Of a DNA stretch of 64,000 nucleotides, positions 35,362 to 44,395 are shown one piece after another (position 1 is the first letter of the stretch; the number at the start of each line of letters is the position of its first letter). Source of the stretch: Nonomuraea helvata (GTDB taxonomy: Bacteria > Actinomycetota > Actinomycetes > Streptosporangiales > Streptosporangiaceae). The DNA lies in assembly GCF_039535785.1 (NCBI RefSeq), contig NZ_BAAAXV010000009.1:2790001-2854000 (forward strand), given 5' to 3'. The translations under genes were made by a program, and so were the position numbers. The notes beneath the pieces are model-generated. The model saw only the letters and a list, made by a program, of their open reading frames with translations. It searched no databases and was not told the origin of the DNA.

Positions 35362-36219
35362 TCAGTGCTTGATGGGCAGGTCCCTTCGGGCCTGGTCCAG
35401 GTCCTTGGCCCAGATCCACAGCCGGTACGGCGGCGGCACCTCGTGGTAGCCGTACAGGCCGACCTCGGTCAGCGTACGCAGGTCCACGCACACGCGCTGA
35501 TAGGCCTCCCCGATCGCCTCCGCGGGGTCGTCCAGGTGCTGGGTGCCGAGTTTGACGCAGGCGCGGTACTCGTACCCCAGCAGCAGATCCGGGCCGAAAT
35601 GTGACCAGGCGCCGCGCTTCTCCTGCCATGCCGCCTCGGCCTCGGTGAGCAGCAGGTTCAGGTCGAAAGTGGGCGGGATGGAGGGGTAGATCACGAAGGT
35701 GGCGGCCCAGCCGAGCGCCACCATGTCGAGGTTGAACGTACGCCGCTCGGGATCGTCGCGCGGCGGCAGCGGATCGGACGCGGAGCCGGCGAACCAGGGC
35801 GCGGTGTAGGCCAGCAGGCGCCCGTGGCCCTCGACGAGCTCGCCGGTGGCGACGACCGCCATCTTGCGTCGCGTCCCGTCCCGGCGGGTCAGCCGGGTCT
35901 TCACCATGGTCCGGTGTGCCTCGGCCGCCAGCTCGCCGGCGGTCAGGTGGTGCAGGGCGGCGTCGGAGGTGATGCGCGAGACGAGGTAGTCGCGCAGGTG
36001 CTGGGGGAGAGCGTCGTACGTGCCGTCCTGAAGCCGGGCCTTGGTGCGTTCAAGGGTTGCCTGGGCGGTCGGCGGGCTGCCGCCGTAGTGGCTCTCCGGG
36101 GTGTCGATCGACACCATGCGGACCGACATCTCGATCTTCGGGGTGTCGCCGTCGGTCACGTCGACGAACGGGTAGTCGTTGGCCGGGCGGCTGGGCCCGA
36201 CGAAGTGAAGATCGATCAT
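35362..36219 (-). CDS. Staphylococcal-nuclease-fold (thermonuclease-like) protein
   Basis: 285 residues. The N-terminal OB-fold region has the SNase pattern: DVTDGDTPKIE, then VRMVSIDTPES with R34, D39 and E42 aligning with the catalytic Arg35/Asp40/Glu43 of the family. There is no signal peptide and the C-terminal half (residues ~120-285) is longer than in a simple nuclease and unrecognised. ATG 36219 is the start; GGAG lies 13 bases upstream. Function as a nuclease is probable but not shown. Confidence 0.65.
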   Translation of the reverse strand: MIDLHFVGPSRPANDYPFVDVTDGDTPKIEMSVRMVSIDTPESHYGGSPPTAQATLERTKARLQDGTYDALPQHLRDYLVSRITSDAALHHLTAGELAAEAHRTMVKTRLTRRDGTRRKMAVVATGELVEGHGRLLAYTAPWFAGSASDPLPPRDDPERRTFNLDMVALGWAATFVIYPSIPPTFDLNLLLTEAEAAWQEKRGAWSHFGPDLLLGYEYRACVKLGTQHLDDPAEAIGEAYQRVCVDLRTLTEVGLYGYHEVPPPYRLWIWAKDLDQARRDLPIKH

Positions 36220-36555
36220 TCCTTGCGCTCCAGTGACGGCGAAGACCTGGAACCCCAACATCGCAGCCGATCAGGATGCCACGACGACGGACACGCTTGT
36301 CCACACTGCCGGAGATCGTAAATTTCCGATTCGGCACCCTCAAGGGCGGCCCGACATGAAAGTTTCACCGTGAGAAAGCCCCGAGGTGGGTCGCTGGCCA
36401 GCGGCGATGCTTTTTCGGCAGTGATCGTCACCGGTCCCGGCATTGACGCTAGGAAAGCGCTTTCCTACCGTTGCGGTCGTTCGCTCATGTGTGTGGCGTT
36501 CACAAATGTGAACGGCAGTCAGGAAACGACTCGCAAGCACGGGAGGAGAACAGAG
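36220..36555. promoter_or_regulatory. Intergenic region with several palindromes upstream of pectate lyase
   Basis: 336 bases without a gene, between divergent SNase-like and pectate lyase genes. Elements: TGAAAGTTTCA (36357-36367); the perfect 18-bp palindrome TAGGAAAGCGCTTTCCTA (36450-36467), centred on GC as LacI/CcpA-type operators are; CGTTCAC-AAAT-GTGAACG (36497-36514); and a GGAGGAG ribosome site (36541-36547). The 18-bp site is the best candidate for carbohydrate control of the lyase. Confidence 0.65.
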
Positions 36556-37503
36556 ATGCGACGCACCTCCAAACTGGTCAGCGGCCTTACCGCCGCGATC
36601 ACCGGGGTGGCCGGGCCGGCCATGACCGCGCAGCCCGCGTCGGCGGCCGACAGCGCCCCGGTCGGATGGGCTACGCAGGGCGGCGGCACGACGGGCGGTG
36701 GCAACACGTCCCCGACGACGGTGAGCTCGTCCTCCGCCCTGTCCAGCGCCCTGTCGTCCGGCTCCACCGCGGTGATCAGGGTGTCGGGGACGATCTCCTG
36801 CTCCGGCATGCTCCGCGTGGCCTCGAACAAGACCGTCATCGGCAACTCCGGCGCGGTGATCGCCGGCTGCGGATTCAACGTCTCCAACGCGTCCAACGTC
36901 ATCATCCGCAACCTGACCTTCCGCAACTGGAACGACGACGGTATCAACGTCCAGTACTCCACGCGGGTGTGGATCGACCACAACTCCTTCAGCAACGGCT
37001 ACGACGGAGCGGTGGACATCAAGCGCGCCAGCGACTACGTCACCGTCTCCTGGAACAGGTTCTCGAGCCACGACAAGACCATGCTGCTCGGCCACAGCGA
37101 CAGCAACGGCGGCGAGGACCGCGGCCACCTGAGGGTGACCTACCACCACAACTGGTTCGACGGGACCAACCAGCGCCACCCGCGGGTGCGCTTCGGCAAC
37201 CCGGTGCACGTGTACAACAACTTCTACTCCAACATCGGCAGCTACGGTGTGGCGTCCACCTGTGAGGCGGGCGTCCTCGTCGAGGGCAACTACTTCGAGA
37301 ACACCAAGGACCCGTTCCACCGTGGCGAGGGCAGCTCTCCCGCGGGCAACCTCGTCGCCCGCAACAACTACTTCGTGAACTCCGGCAGCGGCAGCGCCGG
37401 AGGCAGCGTCGGCTCGATCCCGTACTCCTTCACCCTGGACACCCCCTCCAGCGTGAAGTCGATCGTGACCGGAGGTGCGGGCGCGGGCCGCATCAGCATC
37501 TGA
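36556..37503 (+). CDS. Secreted pectate lyase, PL1 family
   Basis: 315 residues. Signal peptide ending near QPASAA, then the right-handed parallel beta-helix: WIDHNSFSNGYDGAVDIKR with the calcium-site Asp residues, and VTYHHNWFDGTNQRHPRVRF with the catalytic Arg region. Cleaves polygalacturonate by beta-elimination. ATG 36556 is set by GGAGGAG; the open frame starts earlier at 36370. Followed by hairpin 37516-37558. Regulation probably through the palindromes upstream. Confidence 0.93.
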   Translation: MRRTSKLVSGLTAAITGVAGPAMTAQPASAADSAPVGWATQGGGTTGGGNTSPTTVSSSSALSSALSSGSTAVIRVSGTISCSGMLRVASNKTVIGNSGAVIAGCGFNVSNASNVIIRNLTFRNWNDDGINVQYSTRVWIDHNSFSNGYDGAVDIKRASDYVTVSWNRFSSHDKTMLLGHSDSNGGEDRGHLRVTYHHNWFDGTNQRHPRVRFGNPVHVYNNFYSNIGSYGVASTCEAGVLVEGNYFENTKDPFHRGEGSSPAGNLVARNNYFVNSGSGSAGGSVGSIPYSFTLDTPSSVKSIVTGGAGAGRISI

Positions 37504-37515
37504 CCCCCACTCGCT

Positions 37516-37558
37516 GACGGCCTCCCCCGGGTCCCCTCCACACCCGTGGGAGGCCGTC
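37516..37558 (+). terminator. Hairpin after pectate lyase
   Basis: GACGGCCTCCC (37516-37526) and GGGAGGCCGTC (37548-37558) give a perfect 11-bp stem with a 21-nt loop, 13 bases after the stop. Confidence 0.65.
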
Positions 37559-37595
37559 CCATGCTCGCGTACGCCTCGAAGAGGGTAGTTTTTAA

Positions 37596-37613
37596 TTCAG
37601 TCGCTTGACTTAA
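37596..37613. promoter_or_regulatory. Candidate TetR operator
   Basis: TTCAGTC (37596-37602) and GACTTAA (37607-37613) form a 7-bp inverted repeat with one mismatch around GCTT, about 100 bases before the TetR/ferredoxin/P450 genes. Confidence 0.5.
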
Positions 37614-37709
37614 GCATTCACGCTTTGGTTGGGTGAACCCGGATCGATGTCCACTCTGGGAGGTCACGGTGAGTCAATCCGGCGGTGAGCAGGAGGAAGC
37701 CCCGGTGCG

Positions 37710-38390
37710 GTGGTGAGGATGGCCGTGCGAGCCGAGCGGGTCAGCGCGACCCGTGAGCAGATCCTGACGGCCGCGGAGCGGCTGTTCGCCGAGCAGGGCG
37801 TGTTCGCCGTGTCCAACAGGCAGGTCAGCGAGGCCGCGGGCCAGGGCAACAACGCGGCGGTCGGCTACCACTTCGGCACGAAGGCCGATCTGGTGCGCGC
37901 GATCGTGCGCAAGCACGCCGAGCAGCTCGAGCGCATCCGCGAGCGCATGCTGGCCGAGATCGGCGACTCGGCCGACGCACGCGACTGGGCGGCCTGCCTG
38001 ATCCGCCCGGTCACCGAGCACCTGGACGCGCTGGGCAGCCCCACGTGGTTCGCCAGGTTCGGCGCGCAGGTGACGACCGACCCCGCGCTGCGCGACATCA
38101 TGATCGACGAGGCCCTGACTTCGCCCACGCTCGTCGAGATCGTCACCGGGCTCAACCGGTGCCTGCCCCAGCTGCCCCCCGAGGTACGCGCGGAGCGCAG
38201 CGAAATGACGAGCCAGCTGATGGTCCACATGTGCGCCGAGCGCGAACGCGCTCTGGCCGAGGGCCGGCCCACGCCCAGGGCCACCTGGCACGACGCCGCG
38301 ACCGGGCTGATCGACGCCGTGGTCGCGCTGTGGGCGGCCCCTTTCACACCCGACGAACAGAGAGGAACATCAGATGAAAGTACGCGTTGA
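37710..38390 (+). CDS. TetR family transcriptional regulator
   Basis: 226 residues (or 223 from ATG 37719). HTH region with QVSEAAGQGNNAAVGYHFG, a variant TetR recognition helix, and a C-terminal dimerisation/ligand domain. AGGAGG (37689-37694) is somewhat far from either start. Its 3' end overlaps the ferredoxin start by 17 bases, so it is the first gene of a TetR-ferredoxin-P450 operon and probably its regulator. Confidence 0.9.
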   Translation: MVRMAVRAERVSATREQILTAAERLFAEQGVFAVSNRQVSEAAGQGNNAAVGYHFGTKADLVRAIVRKHAEQLERIRERMLAEIGDSADARDWAACLIRPVTEHLDALGSPTWFARFGAQVTTDPALRDIMIDEALTSPTLVEIVTGLNRCLPQLPPEVRAERSEMTSQLMVHMCAERERALAEGRPTPRATWHDAATGLIDAVVALWAAPFTPDEQRGTSDESTR

Positions 38391-38574
38391 CGAGGACAAG
38401 TGCTGCGGTGCGGGCCAGTGCGTGCTGCTCGCGCCGGACGTCTTCGACCAGCGTGAGGACGACGGCATCGTCATCCTGCTGGAGGTGGAGCCCGCCGAGC
38501 ATCTGCACGCGTCCGTCCGCGAGGCCGCCGCCGTCTGCCCCGCGGCCGCCATCGAGCTCAGCGAGAACGCGTAA
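38374..38574 (+). CDS. [3Fe-4S]-type ferredoxin
   Basis: 66 residues with the small actinobacterial P450-partner ferredoxin pattern: CCGAGQCVLLAPDVFDQ followed by a single later Cys in AAVCPAAAI, i.e. three cluster ligands in the CxxxxxC...C arrangement. Passes electrons to the P450 encoded 38 bases downstream. AGAGGA stands before ATG 38374. Confidence 0.93.
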   Translation: MKVRVDEDKCCGAGQCVLLAPDVFDQREDDGIVILLEVEPAEHLHASVREAAAVCPAAAIELSENA

Positions 38575-38612
38575 TCCCCTTCCTACCGACTTCTCCCAGA
38601 AGAGAGCACGCG

Positions 38613-39836
38613 ATGACCGACACCTTGAGCCCGGCCGAGCTTCCGGACTTCCCGATGGCCAGGGCGGCCGGGTGCCCGTTCGACCCTCCGCCGCAGTTGC
38701 GCGACCTCCAGCAGGAAGGGCCGCTGGCCAGGGTCCGGATCCCCGAGAGCGGTGGCACGGCCTGGCTGGTGACGACGTACGCGGAGCAGCGGGCCCTGCT
38801 GGCCGACCGGAGGGTCAGCTCCGACGTCACCCGCCCCGGCTTCCCGATCCCGGTTCCCGCTGGAAGCGGCGGCGGCATCGGACTCAGCTTCATCCTGATG
38901 GACGACCCCGAGCACGCGCGGCTGCGCCGCATGGTGCAGGCGGCGTTCACCGTCAGGCGAGTGGAGTCCATGCGCCCGGCCGTGCAGCAGATCGTGGACG
39001 ACATGATCGACGACCTGCTGGCAGGGCCGAAGCCGGTGGACCTGGTCGAGGCGTTCGCGCTGCCGGTGCCCTCGCTGGTGATCTGCGAGCTGCTCGGCGT
39101 GCCGTACACGGATCATGACTTCTTCCAGGAGAACAGCAAGACCATCATCAAGCGCAGCGTGGCGCCTGAGGAGCGGGCCGCCGCCGGCGGGCGGCTGGCC
39201 CAGTACCTGGACGACCTGGTGGGCAGGAAGCTCACCGAGCCGGGCGACGACCTGCTGTCGCGGGTGGCCGAGCGGGTGAAGGCCGGTGACCTGACGCGTC
39301 AGGAGGCCGCCCAGATGGGCGTGCTCCTGCTGATCGCCGGGCACGAGACCACCGCGAACATGATCGCGCTCGGCACTCTCGCCCTGCTGCGGCACCCTGC
39401 CCAGCTGGCCCTGCTGCGCGAGACCGACGACCCCAAGCTGGTCGCCGGGGCGGTGGAGGAGCTGCTGCGCTACCTCAACATCACCCACAACGGACGCCGC
39501 CGCGTCGCGCTGGAGGACATCGAGATCGCCGGCCGGACCATCAGGGCGGGCGAGGGGATCATCATGGCCAACGACATCGGCAACCGTGACCCCTCGGTCT
39601 TCCCCGACAACCCGGACGAGCTGGACATCCGCCGCGACGCCCGCCGCCACGTGGCCTTCGGCTTCGGCGTGCACCAGTGCCTCGGCCAGCCCCTGGCCCG
39701 GATGGAGCTGCAGGTCGCCTACAGCACCCTCTACCGGCGCGTCCCCACCCTGAGCCTGGCGACGGACCTGGACCGGATCCCGTTCAAGCACGACGGCGCG
39801 GTCTACGGCGTCTACGAGCTCCCCGTCACTTGGTGA
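38613..39836 (+). CDS. Cytochrome P450 (CYP105-like)
   Basis: 407 residues. I-helix oxygen motif AGHETTANM, ExxR in VEELLRYL, and heme-Cys loop FGFGVHQCLGQPLARMEL, all as in actinobacterial class I P450s. Electron donor is presumably the adjacent ferredoxin; substrate unknown. Its last 11 bases overlap the end of the convergent FAD monooxygenase gene. Confidence 0.95.
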   Translation: MTDTLSPAELPDFPMARAAGCPFDPPPQLRDLQQEGPLARVRIPESGGTAWLVTTYAEQRALLADRRVSSDVTRPGFPIPVPAGSGGGIGLSFILMDDPEHARLRRMVQAAFTVRRVESMRPAVQQIVDDMIDDLLAGPKPVDLVEAFALPVPSLVICELLGVPYTDHDFFQENSKTIIKRSVAPEERAAAGGRLAQYLDDLVGRKLTEPGDDLLSRVAERVKAGDLTRQEAAQMGVLLLIAGHETTANMIALGTLALLRHPAQLALLRETDDPKLVAGAVEELLRYLNITHNGRRRVALEDIEIAGRTIRAGEGIIMANDIGNRDPSVFPDNPDELDIRRDARRHVAFGFGVHQCLGQPLARMELQVAYSTLYRRVPTLSLATDLDRIPFKHDGAVYGVYELPVTW

Positions 39837-40989
39837 CCGCCAGCTCCGACAGGTTCATCGCCATCGTGTGGTGAACCGCCGGGATGAAGTCCAGGGCGCG
39901 CAGGGCCGTGTTGCGCAGGGAGCGGAGGGGGCCGTTGCCCACCGTCGCGATTCTCGTCATCTTGTGCGTGAAGGCGACGACCTCCTCGGCGACCGGGCGG
40001 CGCTCGGCCTCGTACGCGTCCAGGACCGTCTCCGGGACGCCGTCACGCAGCACGGCGGTGAGCTTGCCCGCCAGGTTGAGCGCGTCCTGGATGCCGGTGT
40101 TCATGCCCTGGCCGCCGGCCGGGCTGTGGACGTGGGCCGCGTCCCCGGCCAGGAAGATCCGGCCTGCCCGATAGCGGTCCGCGAGGCGGTGGTGGACGCG
40201 GAACCGTGAGCTCCAGACCAGGTCGGTGACCGTGGCCGGGTGGGCGACCGGGCCGCGGGTGTCCAGGAGCGCCTGGATGTCGGGGATGTCCGGGCGCTCG
40301 GGGGCCTCCTCGACCGTCGCGACGATCCGGTGGCGGCCGCCCGGCAGCGGGGCGACGACGGTCACCCCGGCCGGGGCGAAGTACAGGGAGACCTCGTCGG
40401 CGGCTCCCGCCCAGTCGAGGCGCACGTCGGCGAGCACGAACGACTGGGCGTAGGTGTCGCCGGTGAAGGAGATGCCGCTGTGCTCGCGTACCGTGCTGTG
40501 CATGCCGTCGGCGCCGACCACGTACGAGGCGCGGATCAGCCGGCCGTCGGCGGTCGTGGCGGTGACCCCCGTGGAGCTCTGCTCGACGCCCGTGACCTCG
40601 CACGCGCGGTGCACCGTGCCGCCCGCGGCCAGCAGCCGGTCCAGCAGCACCCGCTCGGTCACGTCCTGCGGCACCAGCAGCGTGTACGGGAAGTCGGTCG
40701 GCAGCTCGTCGAAGCCCACCGTCAGGAGGATCCGGTCGCGGTCGCGTACGGTGAAGCGCGGCACGGTGACGCCCAGGGACACCAGTTCGTCGCTCACGTC
40801 GATCTCGCGCAGCACCTCCAAGGTGCGGGCGTGCACGACGGAGGCCCGCGAGGTGTCGGCGCCGCTCGCCGCCTTGTCCACCAGGACTGCCTGCACGCCC
40901 TGCCGGGCCAGCGCGGTGGCCAGGGCCAGGCCCACCGGGCCCGCGCCGACGATCAGGACGTCCGTGCTCTCCGGAAGCTCTGCGTTCAT
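39826..40989 (-). CDS. FAD-dependent aromatic monooxygenase (PheA/TfdB type)
   Basis: 387 residues. Rossmann GxGxxG motif VLIVGAGPVGLALATALA with VLVDK at the second strand, and the GD motif FLAGDAAHVHSPAGGQGMN that holds FAD. Shorter than the 500+ residue phenol hydroxylases because it lacks the C-terminal thioredoxin-like domain. It likely hydroxylates a small aromatic; may act with the P450 system but is on the other strand. Confidence 0.9.
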   Translation of the reverse strand: MNAELPESTDVLIVGAGPVGLALATALARQGVQAVLVDKAASGADTSRASVVHARTLEVLREIDVSDELVSLGVTVPRFTVRDRDRILLTVGFDELPTDFPYTLLVPQDVTERVLLDRLLAAGGTVHRACEVTGVEQSSTGVTATTADGRLIRASYVVGADGMHSTVREHSGISFTGDTYAQSFVLADVRLDWAGAADEVSLYFAPAGVTVVAPLPGGRHRIVATVEEAPERPDIPDIQALLDTRGPVAHPATVTDLVWSSRFRVHHRLADRYRAGRIFLAGDAAHVHSPAGGQGMNTGIQDALNLAGKLTAVLRDGVPETVLDAYEAERRPVAEEVVAFTHKMTRIATVGNGPLRSLRNTALRALDFIPAVHHTMAMNLSELAVTK

Positions 40990-41007
40990 GTCCGGGATCC
41001 CCTTGTC

Positions 41008-41472
41008 TCAGTAGTAGGTGCGCATCAGCTCGGTCGCCCAGGCCGGCTGGGCGGTCTCACCCTGCGGGCCGAACTCCGCCATGTACGGCTTGAGATCGAG
41101 GACCGGGCTGCCGTCGATGGCGTCCAGACCGCGTACGCGCACGTCGAGGCCGTCCACCGCGAGCAGGCGGCAGCGGGAGACCCCCAGCCGGTTCGGCCGG
41201 TTCTTGGCCCGCTGCGCGAAGATGCCCACCGGCGGCCAGTCCGGATTGCCCCTGGGGCGGCGGGCCGAGGTGTGCACGGAAGCCGGGTCCACGAGGTGGA
41301 AGAGGAACACCACCTCCAGGTGCGAGAACTCGTCCAGCCCGGCGAGCGCGTCCGGTGCGAAGCGCGTCCCGTCGAGGCGGATCAGTGCTTCCTCGGTGTT
41401 CCAGTCGTCGTCGAACGCCTCGGTGCGCCCGCCGATCACGGTGCCCACCGGGTGCAGGGTCACGGTCGTCAT
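41008..41472 (-). CDS. trmO: tRNA m6t6A37 methyltransferase TrmO (TsaA-like)
   Basis: 154 residues with the TsaA-like beta-barrel: LDEFSHLEVVFLFH, RRPRGNPDWPPVGIFAQRAKN cut as PPVGIFAQRAKNRPN, and RLLAVDGLDVRVRGLDAIDG. TrmO adds a methyl to N6 of threonylcarbamoyl-A37 in tRNA-Thr using SAM. Stands 18 bases upstream of the FAD monooxygenase on the same strand. Actinobacteria have several TrmO-like paralogues, so an altered role is possible. Confidence 0.8.
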   Translation of the reverse strand: MTTVTLHPVGTVIGGRTEAFDDDWNTEEALIRLDGTRFAPDALAGLDEFSHLEVVFLFHLVDPASVHTSARRPRGNPDWPPVGIFAQRAKNRPNRLGVSRCRLLAVDGLDVRVRGLDAIDGSPVLDLKPYMAEFGPQGETAQPAWATELMRTYY

Positions 41473-41570
41473 GGCTCCTGACCGTACGGGTCGGGCCTCG
41501 CCGGTGAATAAGTCACGATGACCGGGCGGCTCGCGGGCGCCGGCTGCCGCTTAGGTAGGGTCGGGGCATC

Positions 41571-44300
41571 ATGATCGGGCGTAATGCGGAGATCGCCCTC
41601 CTCGAGAAGATGATCGCCGAGTCGGTGACCGGCCGGGGCAACGCCGTCCTGGTGCGCGGCGAGGCCGGGATCGGCAAGTCGGCGCTGCTGGCGGAGGCCG
41701 CCCGTACGGCGGGGGACGATCTGCTGGTGCTGCGGGTCACCGGCGTGGAGTCCGAGGCGGAGCTGCCCTTCGCGGCACTCCACCTGCTGCTGCGACCGGC
41801 GCGGCACCTCATCCCCGCCCTTCCCGCGGCGCAGCGGGCGGCGCTGCTCGGCGCGTTCGGCGAGAGCGAGGAGGGCGCCCAGGACCGCTTCCTCGTCGGG
41901 CTCGCCGTGCTGACCCTGCTCGCCGACCTCGCCGAGGAGCGTCCCCTGCTCTGCCTGGTCGACGACGTGCAGTGCCTGGACCGGGCGTCGGTGGACGCGC
42001 TGGTGTTCGCGGCGCGCCGGCTGGAGGCCGAGCGGATCACCATGATCCTGGTCGCCCGCGACGACGGTACGGATTCGCCCGTCCACGGCGTTCCCGAGCT
42101 GAGGCTGACCGGTCTCACGCGGGCCGACTGCGAGACGCTGCTCGCGGAGTCCGAGGCCGCCGATCTGGTGCCCGAGGTCCGGGACCGCGTGATCGAGGAA
42201 TCCGAGGGGAACCCGCTCGCTCTGCTGGAGTTCGCCGCGGTCCTCACACCCGAGCAGCGGGCGGGGCAGCTGGCCCCGCTGCCGCTGCAACCGCCCAGGC
42301 TCTCCCTGGCCGGGCGGCTCGAGCAGTCGTTACGCGCCGCGATCCGGCAGCTTCCCGAACGCACGCAGCTCCTGCTCCTGGTCGCCGCGGCCGAGGGCGC
42401 CGGCGGCCTGGAGCTCGTCCTGCGGGCGGCGGAGGGCTTCGGGGCGGGGCTGCCCGACCTGGAGCCGGCCGAGCGCCGCCAGCTGGTGACGGTCTCCGAC
42501 GGACTGCTGCGCTTCCGCCATCCCCTGGTCAAGACGGCCGCCTATCACGAGGCGCCCCTCGCCCGGCGTGTGGCCGCCCATCGCGCGCTGGCCGACGCGC
42601 TCGACGGCGACGAGCAGGCCGACCGCAGGGCCTGGCACCTGTCCGCCGCCGCCGTCGGGCCCGACGAGGAGACGTCCGGCGTGCTGGCCGCCGCCGGAGA
42701 TCGGGCCCGGCAGCGCGGCAGCCATGCCTCGGCCGCCACCGCGTACGAGCGGGCGGCGCAGCTGACCGTCGATCAGCGGCGTCGGGCCCGCCGGCTGGCC
42801 GCGGCCGCCGACGCGGCGCTGGGGGCCGGGCAGCTAGACCGGGCCGGCGCCGCGGCCGACCGGGGCCGGCGCCTGACCGACGAGCCCGTCGTGCTGGCCC
42901 GGCTGGTCGCCGTGCGGGCGGCGGTCGACTCCGAGCACGGCACCCCGGCGCCGGCGGCGCTGATCGACGCCGCCGCCGGCATCGCCCGCACCGCGCCGGC
43001 CGACGCCGCGTCCCTGCTCGCGACCGCCGCCGGCGAGGCCTGGTTCGCCGGCGACCACGCCGCGCTGCGGCAGGCCGCCGAACTGCTCGAATCCGTCGTG
43101 CCCGGCGGCGATCCCGTGGCGGGAACGGTACGCGGCATGGAGCGCGTGGCGGCCGGCGACCCGGCCTCGGGCCTGCCGCTCATGCGCGCCGCTCTCTCGC
43201 CGCGCGACGCCGCCGACCCGGTCGCCGGCACGTACGCGGTGTTCAGCGCGTTGATGACCGGCGACGCCGACGCGGCCGGCGAGCTGGCCGCCGCGCGCGT
43301 GGCCGCCTGCAGGGAGCAGGGCCTGATCGGCGCGCTGCCGCATGCCCTGCAACTGCTCACCCAGGCGCAGATCCTGCGCGGAAGGCACGCGGAGGCGGCG
43401 GAGTCGGGGGCCGAGGCCTGGCAGATCGCCCACGACACCGGGCAGGTGGGGCGGCTGCGGCACCTGCACGGCATCCTGGCGTGGCTCGCCGCCGTCGAGG
43501 GCGAGGACGAGACGTGCGTACGGCTCGCCCGGCAGGCCGAGGGCGCCGCCCAGGAACGCCACGGGTCCGGGTGGGGCGGTTGCGCGCTGACCCTGCTCGA
43601 CCTCGTACGTGCCCGCTATGAGGCGGTGGCCGGGCGGATGGCGCGGGTCCTCGACGGCCCGCTCGGCCACACCGTGATCGTCACCTTCGCCATAGCCGGC
43701 TACGTCGAGGCCTGCGCCCGGCTGGGGGAGCCGGAGCGTGCCTCCGAGGCGTTCGCCCGGTTCGACGCCTGGGCGGCGGCCAGCCGACAGCCGTGGGCCG
43801 CCGCCGTCACGCATCGCTGCCGCGCCCTGCTCGTTCCGCGCGACGAGGCCGAGACGCACTACGGCGCGGCGCTCGAGTGGCACGCCCGGGGAGGGTGCGA
43901 GTTCGAGCGGGCCAGGACCGAGCTGCTGTACGGCGAATGGCTGCGGCGGGCGCGCCGCCGCTCCGACGCCGGAGTGCGGCTGCGCGCCGCGATGGGCCGG
44001 TTCGCCGCCATGGGTGCCGCCCCATGGGCCGAACGGGCCCGTACGGAGCTGGCCGCGACCGGCGCCCGCGCCGACATGCCGGAGCTCGGGGTCGAGGCGA
44101 GACCGCTCGACGCGCTGACCCCTCAGGAGCTCCAGGTCGTCCGCCTGGCCGCGACGGGCGCCACGAACCGGCAGATCGGCGCCCAGCTGTTCCTGAGCCC
44201 GCGGACGGTGGGGTTCCACCTGTACAAGGCCTTCCCGAAGCTGGGCGTCTCCTCGCGCGCCGACCTGTCGGGCATCGACCTCGGAAATCGGATGGCGTGA
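41571..44300 (+). CDS. Large ATP-binding LuxR-family (LAL) regulator
   Basis: 909 residues. N-terminal AAA-type ATPase with Walker A RGEAGIGKSALL and Walker B LLCLVDDVQCLD, a long TPR-like helical middle, and a C-terminal LuxR HTH (LTPQELQVVRLAATG, NRQIGAQLFLSPRTVGFHL). LALs often switch on secondary metabolism or sugar genes. A TTA codon at 42330-42332 suggests bldA-linked timing. Its target in this window is not evident. Confidence 0.93.
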   Translation: MIGRNAEIALLEKMIAESVTGRGNAVLVRGEAGIGKSALLAEAARTAGDDLLVLRVTGVESEAELPFAALHLLLRPARHLIPALPAAQRAALLGAFGESEEGAQDRFLVGLAVLTLLADLAEERPLLCLVDDVQCLDRASVDALVFAARRLEAERITMILVARDDGTDSPVHGVPELRLTGLTRADCETLLAESEAADLVPEVRDRVIEESEGNPLALLEFAAVLTPEQRAGQLAPLPLQPPRLSLAGRLEQSLRAAIRQLPERTQLLLLVAAAEGAGGLELVLRAAEGFGAGLPDLEPAERRQLVTVSDGLLRFRHPLVKTAAYHEAPLARRVAAHRALADALDGDEQADRRAWHLSAAAVGPDEETSGVLAAAGDRARQRGSHASAATAYERAAQLTVDQRRRARRLAAAADAALGAGQLDRAGAAADRGRRLTDEPVVLARLVAVRAAVDSEHGTPAPAALIDAAAGIARTAPADAASLLATAAGEAWFAGDHAALRQAAELLESVVPGGDPVAGTVRGMERVAAGDPASGLPLMRAALSPRDAADPVAGTYAVFSALMTGDADAAGELAAARVAACREQGLIGALPHALQLLTQAQILRGRHAEAAESGAEAWQIAHDTGQVGRLRHLHGILAWLAAVEGEDETCVRLARQAEGAAQERHGSGWGGCALTLLDLVRARYEAVAGRMARVLDGPLGHTVIVTFAIAGYVEACARLGEPERASEAFARFDAWAAASRQPWAAAVTHRCRALLVPRDEAETHYGAALEWHARGGCEFERARTELLYGEWLRRARRRSDAGVRLRAAMGRFAAMGAAPWAERARTELAATGARADMPELGVEARPLDALTPQELQVVRLAATGATNRQIGAQLFLSPRTVGFHLYKAFPKLGVSSRADLSGIDLGNRMA

Positions 44301-44395
44301 GATCTCCCTTCGCTGTCGAATCGGCGGGAGGCCGTTCGTGTAGCCGGTGAAGCCCAGTGGGCATCATCCACCACATCAAGGGAGGTCACAGCGAC

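Noticed and set aside
41571..44300. LAL regulator considered as sign of an antibiotic gene cluster
   Set aside because: No polyketide, peptide synthetase, terpene or RiPP core enzyme lies nearby; P450 and monooxygenase alone are not enough.
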